The notes under the pieces were generated by a model. The model had not been told where the DNA came from. It did no database searches and saw nothing but the letters and a program-made list of their open reading frames with translations. Of a DNA stretch of 64,000 nucleotides, positions 56,078 to 64,000 are shown one piece after another; position 1 is the stretch's first letter, and each line of letters starts with the position of its first letter. Both the position numbers and the translations under genes were made by a program. The stretch is from Melampsora larici-populina 98AG31 (taxonomy: Eukaryota; Basidiomycota; Pucciniomycetes; Pucciniales; Melampsoraceae): positions 1,518,184-1,582,183 of the forward strand of contig NW_006768773.1 of NCBI RefSeq assembly GCF_000204055.1, given 5' to 3'.

Positions 56078-57296
56078 TTAATTTTGATTTGCTGCTGGAT
56101 TATGGACCGAGTTCGTATTAGATCCAGAAGGAGTCGGATTACCCCCGCCCTCAGACATGCGCGCCATGATCGCCTCGTCCGATGGCAAGTCCAAAGTGAC
56201 TTTTGGCTCGCGTGCTTGCAGGTCCTTGAACCAAACTTTCCCATCAAAGTACTTGCGGTCCTCGTCATAGATTATTTGATAAAAGCTGTCTTAGAAACGA
56301 TGTCAGCATTCATTGAAAAAAGATAAGTACATATACGATTGCTCACGCAGTCGTATAGTCATCATTCCCCTTTGATCGTAGCTCGGAAAGCTTCCGATCC
56401 ACTACAGCCCAAATGGATTCGGAACCTCTACCCCCTTTGAGCACCAACCGCGCAGCTTCTCGACGCTGAGCAGAAAAAAAAAGGTATGAGCGAGTAGTTA
56501 TACAAAAATCATTGTTTCCTTTGACCCACGAGATAGGCGATTCGTGCCCGTGTTGGCCGATCGGTCGCTGCCCACACTACTTCCACGCCAACCTTCTCCC
56601 CGGCAACTCCACACCTCACAGCCACCTATATTTTAAATATACACAATTAAACAGATGATGTATATTCAGTTAATTGTAAAAACTTACACGTTGGACCATT
56701 CCTTTGATATGGGGAACTGCAATGTCCACCCGCTCTTTGGTTTTAGAGTCATGGATGCCTACCAAGAGCTGCTCTTGTTGTGAGTTTCACTGATCCCCAA
56801 CACGAGAGATGAGATAGCGGAAGACTACCCACCACATTGTGCAATTTTTCCCTCGCCTGTTTTCCAGCCTTTTTGAGGGCGCTGGCATAGCACTGTGTGT
56901 CGGGGGCTTCTTCCACACCACAGATTTGGCGAGGAAGGTGTTCGGCCGCAAATACCGCGCCCTCTTTCGCGACTGTTTTCTATAGTATACCAAACATCAG
57001 AGAGAGCGAGTCAAATACTTATAAAACACCACTGTAAACAATGGGTACCTTACCTTGATAGTATTAAATAACGAGTCTGGAAGATACCCTTCCAACGCGT
57101 TTTCGAGAGCGGTATATGACTGAATTGTTGGTGAGAAAAGGAGTTTGAGGGCCAAGGGGTTGATCAACCCCTTGGAAGTGAAATACATATCGATCTCAGC
57201 ATCTCTTTTTGTACATTTGCTATGTACAAAAGAAACAAGCCTTACAAGAAGTTTGGGGCTAGCCCGCCACTGTGGGGCGCTGTTAGAATCCGCCAA
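56078..57296 (-). CDS. Unknown multi-exon gene
   Basis: Exons link cleanly: LADSNSAPQWRASPKLLVRL to LPDSLFNTIK, intron (57051 to about 56985), KTVAKEGAVFAAEHLPRQIC to AREKLHNV, EQLLVGIHDSKTKERVDIAV to MVQRV, AVRCGVAGEKVGVEVVWAAT to RIAYL, RREAARLVLKGGRGSESIWA to NDDYTTA, and FYQIIYDEDRKYFDGKVWFK to NSVHNPAANQN, stop at 56078-56080. About 330 residues. The first exon has no clear ATG, so the true start probably lies in an upstream exon. The C-terminus is Asn/Pro/Ser-rich. No family recognised. It is divergent from the Cys-cluster gene at 57612 and may belong to the same mobile unit as the KDZ transposase. Confidence 0.55.
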
Positions 57297-57611
57297 CGCG
57301 GATGCTGGGGCTGGTCCTATGTTTGAGGAGCGTAGCCGTATCCCTCTTTTTGTGAGAGTAGAGAGCCGGTGAGAGGTTTTGTGAGAGTTCGTTTGTATTT
57401 TTATTTTTTGTGTACAGTCGTTGTTCAGTCACGACCTGTACTTGGCTGGGAGTGGCTGGTGGCTAAAGAAGATTCGAGAAAAGAGATACAGAGCAATACT
57501 TGTGCGGTTTGTACAAGCCAGTATCTGTAAAATGAGAAATTTGGACTTGGATAAGCTTAGTAGCTCAGCTTATCTTTCAAATCCCGTCACTTTCCAAAGT
57601 TTTATCACGAG

Positions 57612-59445
57612 ATGTGGGAGTTGAAAAAATACCCAATCCTACGACCAATACTTCCTCAGCCAACCCCCGGAATTCAGACTGGATTTGGATGTCCAATCTG
57701 CCCGCGCAATGAGAAACACCCATTGGAATACGTTAATGTTCACCGCGCAAATAATAATGAACTGATTGGCTTAAGAGTGCGTAAAGTTTCATCTATTGCA
57801 AATAGTTCTTTCAGGTGTATTGATTGAGCCTTTGATGATTGATGATTGTGGTAATATAGTGCTCGACATTCAAAAATGCTTCACATTTCTTTCAGACACC
57901 TTATAAAAAGCACATCCTGGCCCAAGTTCAACTTCATAACGAAAAAGCCAAGAACCCAGCCTCTCTTTCCAACTTGCTAAACTCGAAAGCCGACTCGCAA
58001 TTGAACACAGACGAAGAATCTAGTTTGGGTAAATGCAAAGGGGTCAATGGTCTTTATGCATCTGGGCATCGTGAGACTTGCCTGAAGCGATGTCCAAATA
58101 AGCTATGTCAACAAGTAAGTAGGTTATTATACATCCTATTTTCTCAAAACTTAACTGACAATGATGTATATGAAGTGCTGCCGTCATAGAGCAGTACAGG
58201 TTTGTCCACATCATCAAAATCGCGGTTCTGAAGCTCTCAAACCACCCACCCCATCGAACCCAACTTCATCATCAGTGTTCCAAAGCACTGCATCCGATAG
58301 GCTTTTGGCACCATTGCCAACACGCCGGGCAGTAAACCGTCCCACTCAGTGTGCTCAAGCTGATAGAGTGATTCTCAAAGATCTATCTCAGGATGCTCTT
58401 GTCCACTATAACATTGAAAGACGTCGTACTCAGAATGAAAAAGATGGGATATGTACAAAGAACTTGAAGCTCCGAGTTTGGCTGAAGGTGTGTTTGGGAC
58501 TTTTTGAAATCAATTTGCTGAAGTTGAACTCTTGCAACTTTTCTGATAGGCAGGTGAAGGGTTTGTGATTGGGGCTCAGGCCACCGACTTCCCTCGATTT
58601 GCTCTGATTGAAAGCAAACCCTTACGCGACTCAGCACTCAACGAGCTTAAAGACCGATGGGATACTCAATTGGAAATACTTCAGGAAGACTCTATGGAAT
58701 GGGTGTGTTGACTTTGAAACACGATCCTCGATCTCTTACCTTACTGATCCTGTTCGGCTCTTAGATTTTGAGTGATGCGAGTTTAAGCTACACATACAGA
58801 CGTTCAACAACCGATTTATTAGTTAAAGTATCTGGATTACGAGAGATTGATTGTATTGGACTTGAAAAAGAACTTCAAAAGATCAAAGAAGCACACTCAT
58901 CAAAACCGCCCATCCGCACTCAAGCTTCCTCACTCGATCTCAGCTCTTATCTTTCAATGGATGGGCCAATGGGTGTATGGGGTCACGAAAAAATGACAAC
59001 TGGCACTTCAAGTGACGAGTCGGACAGTTCAGAAATTGAGGTGGTGTCATCAAACGTTCACCGTAAACGAAAGCTTACCAATCAGACTGAAACAGCGTCT
59101 TCTCAAAAGAAGCCTTGTCTCAATACTCGAACTTGGCCTGGCAAGACATGCAAGCTATCCGAGCTCATTCTTTGGTGTGATAAGGCACCAAAAGGCTGTT
59201 CTTCAAAAGTTCCAAAGAGCACCTGGTTCGAAATATTCGGTGACCGATTCGATCCTGATAAAGAATTTAAAACCCCTTATCGATATCGAACTTGGGTTTT
59301 AAAGAAGAAATCCGACCTTGTTGAGTGGATGACAGATAGGCCAAATGCTACAATTGATGAAGCTAAGAACAAGTTCATAAAATCCTTTCGCGAAGTCGCA
59401 TCTCTCCGCAAAGGTACTTGTGCCAACCCGGTTGTTGTAGAATGA
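57612..59445 (+). CDS. Cys-cluster protein next to KDZ transposase
   Basis: Start ATG at 57612 (MWELKKYPILRPILPQPTPG) is tentative. Exons: to NNNELIGLR, then TPYKKHILAQVQLHNEKAKN to CPNKLCQQ, CCRHRAVQVCPHHQN to LKLRVWLK, AGEGFVIGAQATDFPRFALI to DSMEW, and a 225-codon last exon ending GTCANPVVVE. Two putative zinc sites: GFGCPICPRNEKH and the cluster CLKRCPNKLCQQ-CCRHRAVQVC-PHH. The last exon has an acidic Ser-rich stretch, HRKRKLTNQ (basic) and a domain with WFEIFGDRFDPDKEFKTPYR. Around 520 residues. A Cys-rich N-terminus in a gene facing a KDZ transposase suggests a DNA-binding accessory factor; the function is unknown. No lesion seen. Confidence 0.6.
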
Positions 59446-59889
59446 GATTCCCGTCTTGATGTGGGCCTCTTCTTTTAGAAAAAGTACAGTTCCTTATTAG
59501 CAATACTTCAATTTGTTTCTTGTCAACTAGAATATCATTGCATAGATATGAACACAAATCATTATACCGTCTTGCTATCATTGAAATATCAGAGTTTCCA
59601 TGACTAAAAGGCTCTCGAGATTGAGACTTCAAGCTGAAGATCACTAAGTCAATAGTTAGATCCTTGTGCCACCTACACCATAGTCCTAGATCAATTGCTC
59701 TTATGATTGAGATCATTCAAAAACAGGTTGATCGACACATTCTCACATATAAGTCAATTATAATTGATCATTGTTTACTTCAAATCTCAGGAGTTTCTTA
59801 ATTTGTTTTGAGTTCAACAAAATCACGTGTTTGTTGTCACAATCAAACAGCCTAGAACAACTAAAACATCCACCCCTTTGTTATAAAAC
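59446..59889. other. Spacer between convergent genes
   Basis: Shared 3-prime region of the Cys-cluster gene and the KDZ transposase. AT-rich, no feature recognised; minus frame 59375-59716 is probably a shadow. Confidence 0.5.
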
Positions 59890-62161
59890 TTACATCAGCT
59901 CGTGCTTTTAGCTTTTTCTCCAACCATCCATTTCGTAATCTGACCATCTCCTCCAAAAAAAAGTTATATCAAATAGCATTCATTCCCCTGCAAATGGATG
60001 CAAAAGCACCGTACCAAATGTTTGTCAGTTCGGCAGCAGATGAATTGAACATCCACTTGCCACCTTTTTTTAGGTCTGGTATCTTGTTTGGATCGGTAAA
60101 CTCTTGGCAGAATTGATCGGACTCTTTATGTGAGCACATGTGGAAAACATCAACTGGAATGACAACATCTTTGAATGCTTCTGCATCCTTGGGATTACTC
60201 CAAATGTGATGGACCAAATTGCATGCATTATCGTAGAAAATGAGGTTGGGGAGCCGTTCCGGGAAAGAGTCCAGTATTAATTGCTGTGATATATATTGAT
60301 GTCAGCTAGAATCACATCAATTTCTAAGTGTATCACTGACCTTCACAGCACTGGGAGCTTCTGCTCGAAAGAAAGTAGACCGTGCCAAGATGATACCGCA
60401 GGTACTCACAATCAGCTGATCATTGTGAGTTCGACAGCGTGACATACAGGGTTTGCGGCCCTTATTATGATTGGTCTGATTTCCAATGTCTTCAGGATTG
60501 TTGTCAATATCTTGTCCTCCATATCTTCCAGCTTCATGTGCTCGATCAAATTCATCAACATCAACGAGTGTTGATTCATCTAACTCTGCTGTCCAACAAT
60601 TCTGATGGACCAATGGGTCTGTTGGTAGTTTGGCTCCAGGGCGCGATAGCTTTGATGCCATGGTAAAATTTTGACGCTTGCGGTGGTGAAACTGATTTGA
60701 GATAGCAATATGTTCAGAATCATTGCAGGTGTCATAGTCAGGTCGACGTGGCCTTATACAAGGCTGAACTACACATTGATCCTTCAAGATACGTTGATGG
60801 GTTTCACATAATCTATCATGAATGCTTGTCAATGGATTGAGACAAGGGCCATCGGGCATTGGAGAGTTTGCTAATTCGGCTATTTTCTTTAATTGATCAC
60901 TTGAAGCACTACAGCACCAATGTCCAATAGTGACCCCATCAGTAACACAAGCACGGATTGCTATATTAACACAAAAGACAAGGTTTTAACATGTCAGAAA
61001 AACAATCAAGATAAAGAGCAGGATAATATTGGTACCTTTATTTTCATCGGAGACATATAGACATTTGTCACACGCGTGGTCTCTATACTCAGTACCAGAT
61101 TTGGACCAATATTCAAGTTGTTCTTTCATTGCTTTTAAATATCTTGAAGAGTCGAGGCCAGTGTTTGGGACAGTAAGGACAGCACCTCGGAGATCAAAGT
61201 GATACAATAGGCGGTGAATATCCAGTGCATCACTGCAGACTTTGTGTGACATCAACGCTCCAAAGGATTGTTCTTCTTTGAATTTGATTGATTCATCACT
61301 TGGATTCTGCTTGTTATACAAGTTAACAAGGTTGAATATTGAGACACTAGGCATGAATTAGACAAGAGTGAGTTTTTCCTCATAGATAATAGATAGATAC
61401 CAAAGAAAAACCATCAAATGCTTACTGGGCCAACATCTGCATAAAGGAGAAATACTCAGCGAGTTCCCTAGTCATAAAGTAGTGTTGATGCACTTGAAAA
61501 ATCTCTGGATCTTGTCCTTGTGCTTTGGTGTAAAAATATTGAGTACCCTTGCGTGAATAGTATGAAGGACGAAATGCAGTAGAACAGCCTATGAAGTAAG
61601 TATCCTCATGAGTGCTTTGAATTTCTCATACGCAAGACAAAAATATGAATCACCTTCACAATACAGACATACAATTCTTATGGTTTGTATTCCATCAAGA
61701 CAATAAAGATAGCCGTTGATAATGTTGTTTTCCTTGACAGGAATATGTTTAAGATGATTTGGATCACAGAACGGGCAATGCTTGACCGGTGGATAGATAA
61801 AACAAGTTGGAATTTGAGGATCAAAAATTAAACCAACCTTCCTCACCACTTCAGGTGGGCTGACTAGACATCTTTCCAGAAAAGGGAATGTATATACCCA
61901 TAGGTGGGAAAGAGCTGGACGTGGTATTATCTGCTTGAGTGCTTCAAAGAGGTATTCTACGTGGGAATAAGTTTCCAATAAATTTAAACCACGGCCGGCA
62001 CGTTGAAGTAAATCACCCCCAAGATGACAAAAGCGAACAAGATCTTCTATTTGAAGGTTATTATATATATCAGGGATGGTCTTAAGCTTTCTAACAAAGT
62101 CCTTGATGAACATGGTTGTGCCTAGGCAAGATAAATGTATGGCGTGTGAGATGTCTTCCAA
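59890..62161 (-). CDS. KDZ-superfamily transposase with CxC5 and CxC6 clusters
   Basis: Opens at 62161 (MEDISHAIHLSCLGTTMFIK); an upstream exon is possible. N-terminal helical part, then CxC5-type cluster (CLVSPPEVVRKVGLI, KHCPFCDPNHL, YLYCLDGIQTIRIVCLYCEG). YYSRKGTQYFYTKAQGQD and VHQHYFMTRELAEYFSFMQM follow, then SIFNLVNLYNK, a YRDHACDKCLYVS pair and the CxC6-type cluster (ACVTDGVTIGHWCC, CLNPLTSIHDRLCETHQ, CVVQPCIRPRRPDYDTC). The DDE core reads LIVSTCGIILARSTFFRAE, LPNLIFYDNACNLVHHIW, IPVDVFHMCSHKESDQFCQ and KWMFNSSAAELTNIWYGAF. The pattern is that of KDZ transposases of basidiomycetes. After GMNA an apparent stop interrupts; a last exon (EMVRLRNGWLEKKLKARAD, near 59890-59950) may need a splice I could not place. 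Introns near 61658-61591, 61435-61346, 61035-60962, 60345-60285. Confidence 0.85.
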
Positions 62162-62435
62162 ACAATGGCAGACTTTTTATCTTGTGAATATCACTTGCAC
62201 AGTTGTGTCGAGTTTCATATTTACAAATCCGACATGCTGGATTTCTATCTTACATGTCTCACATCCCATCACTCGGATTTCAGATTATCAGGTTTCAATC
62301 CCTGTTGATTAGCATGATGGCTCTCTTATATGTCTCTCCGTATCGCTCACTAATCATTCAAACTATTATTTACACATTCATTTGAGCTCAATCACCAAGA
62401 TTATTAGTTCAAGGTGCTAAAGCTGAAGTAATAAA

Positions 62436-62795
62436 GGAGAACGATTTAAGTAAAACAGAAAAAGTGTTCAATTGAATTTTTGAAAGAAGGACGTGGTCAA
62501 ACTCAGCTGCTTGAAAAGATTTCCTACGCGTACTGAAGTACTGAAAGGAAAACGATTCAAGTAGCATGCAAAAAAAAGTGTTCAATTGAGTTTTTGAAAG
62601 AAGGACGTGATCAAACTCAGCTGCTTGAAAAGATTTCCTACGCGTACTGAAGTACTGAAAGGAAAACGATTCAAGTAGCATGCAAAAAAAATGATCATTA
62701 TATTTTTGAAAGAAGGAGGTGATGGAAGTGAGCTGCTTGAAAAGATTTCCTACGCGTACTGAAGTACTGAAAGGAAAACGATTCAAGTAGCATAC
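62436..62795. repeat. Tandem repeat, 3.3 copies of about 112 bp
   Basis: Each unit runs from AAGGAAAACGATTCAAGTAGCATGC to GCTGCTTGAAAAGATTTCCT ACGCGTACTGAAGTACTG. Unit 3 differs in its middle (TGATCATTATATTTTTGAAA). Units start at about 62436, 62546 and 62659, with a partial fourth from 62771. The end of each unit holds CGCGTACTGAAGTACTG, nearly self-complementary. Confidence 0.9.
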
Positions 62796-63948
62796 AAACG
62801 AAAAAAGCGAGTGTCAGATTTTTGACACGTAAGGAATTGATGTGTGACAAGATTACGAATGATTATACTCGGTGGGACAATGAGATGCTGAGCGTTTATA
62901 TAAAAAATAAAGATGATAAAAATACAATTCCAAATGAAGTGCTTTTGCATGGCCAGGCTAACTGATAAAAAAATTGATTCATTAGTATCGGGCTGAAACA
63001 AGGGCCCAGGAGATTAAATGTCCTGTGCTCCGTGAGATCCCTGAGGAAAAGATACTCCTGCCATTTTCCACCATCTGTTTAAGAGCATCCGCACTCGTTT
63101 GCGGTTGTTAACTTGGTCATGTGCGGTAACAACCTCTACATTAAGTAAATAATTACTTAACGTGACCAAATTTCACACTCGTGCCAAAATTACCTGCACG
63201 GTAGTTAACTAACTTGAGAGGTAATTTGAGTTTCCACACTGATGCAGAGTTTACAGACTCAAAATATACCAAACAAAAAAATCAATCGACTTTTCAGTCA
63301 ATCAGTGCATTTCAAGCGATCCCTGCCAGGGAAGAAGAGCTTTGGGACAGGGAAGTTCATTTGAGAGTAACTTGAGATCTCATCACCACTGGATGGTTGG
63401 CACAGAGAGGTTTGTAGACAAGCAAACAAAAATTCATTGCACCATCAATTAAAAGTTGTCATGTTGAAGACCATTGAGAATTTGAAAAGAAATGCAGATA
63501 ATGAAGACCCTTTTGCATAGTTCCCCTCTACAGTTGAATGTGATATCTATTTTTCAAATCCTTTTGAAGTCAATCCAAACGACAAGACATGTTCAAAACC
63601 TTCTAAAATCAAAACAAACGATCAGAAATTGATCCACTTTGATCTAAAACCCTTTTAAACCCAATTCGATATTGATAAATCTAAAATCTCAATGAACATA
63701 TATATAATCACATGTAAAGTAGAACAATCTTAATCAATGTTGGATAAAGAGAATCATACAGTAAGAAACCAGACATACCCATTAGTTTGATGAATTAGAA
63801 GACAGTCGGGTCTCCATTGATTCTTAAGTCGGGTGTTTTGAGTCGAGAGGAATCAAGAGGAGTTGAGTCGGAGTTGAGTCAAGTTGGCAAGTTGGCAAGT
63901 TGGTGTGCTTGAGAAGTGAAGAGGGGGCTGGTAATTTGGCTACCACAT
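62796..63948. other. Spacer with a possible small MITE
   Basis: 63083-63252 begins AGAGCATCCGCACTCG and ends with a weakly inverted counterpart (CCACACTGATGCAGAG). Inside are TTAAGTAAATAATTACTTAA and matching GTTAACTTGGTCA / CGTGACCAAATT blocks. This may be a degenerate MITE. No gene is supported in the rest. Confidence 0.35.
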
Positions 63949-63986
63949 GCGTTAGCCAATCGGTAAATTTACCGATTCGCTAACGC
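63949..63986. repeat. 38 bp near-perfect palindrome
   Basis: GCGTTAGCCAATCGGTAAA is followed directly by TTTACCGATTCGCTAACGC, complementary except at one pair. No spacer. Could be the tip of a fold-back element that continues past the window edge. Confidence 0.85.
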
Positions 63987-64000
63987 AAATCGATCAAAAG

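Noticed and set aside
62436..62795. CRISPR-like array
   Set aside because: Repeats are contiguous ~112 bp tandem units without spacers, in a eukaryotic context.

Overview
The window is nuclear DNA from a filamentous basidiomycete, most likely a rust fungus (Pucciniales). Reasons: short phase-sensitive introns with GT..AG ends in almost every gene, AT-rich spacers, a RAX1-type polarity gene and a TOP3 gene of fungal architecture, and mobile element classes typical of basidiomycetes (KDZ transposase with CxC5/CxC6 clusters, DUF6589 protein, DIRS, Ty1/copia, chromovirus). All assignments were made by reading the sequence; no database was searched. Three genes look like ordinary host genes: TOP3 (DNA topoisomerase III, 31243-36007), an SGNH/GDSL esterase-like gene (41695-43730) and RAX1 (minus strand, 44998-47041). 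A fourth multi-exon gene of unknown function lies at about 36779-39057.

The rest is a nested patchwork of mobile DNA. 1-4700: a decayed zinc-knuckle gene and four small inverted-repeat elements. 4728-9677: a two-gene Tc1/mariner-like transposon (TA target duplication, ~90 bp terminal inverted repeats) that itself sits inside an older fold-back repeat. 10776-10988: a palindromic element whose inverted relative starts the window. 11184-15907: a dead DIRS-like tyrosine-recombinase retrotransposon on the minus strand. 17788-23281: a hAT-like, a CACTA-like, a mariner-like and a tiny palindromic non-autonomous element. 24500-31014: the most remarkable object, a 6.5 kb element with ~205 bp terminal inverted repeats and a perfect 9 bp target duplication, carrying only a RecQ-like helicase gene and a convergent DUF6589 gene; it has landed about 230 bp upstream of TOP3. 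39430-40119: gypsy/chromovirus remnant. 49536-54550: a young Ty1/copia element (378 bp LTRs, TSD CTTAT, PBS, PPT). 56078-62161: three genes, a KDZ-superfamily transposase (minus) facing a Cys-cluster gene (plus) and a third unknown gene. 62436-64000: tandem repeats and palindromes.

A theme runs through the unrelated elements: their inactivating substitutions are mostly C-to-T changes at CpG (often TpCpG). They include stop codons from CGA in Tc1, DIRS, copia and chromovirus, loss of the Tc1 glutamate, both catalytic arginines of the DIRS recombinase and one RT aspartate, and all six differences between the two copia LTRs. This fits methylation- or RIP-like mutation of repeats in this genome.

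Exon borders are my reading of splice consensus and reading frame, so gene ends are better supported than gene starts. Gene coordinates span introns.
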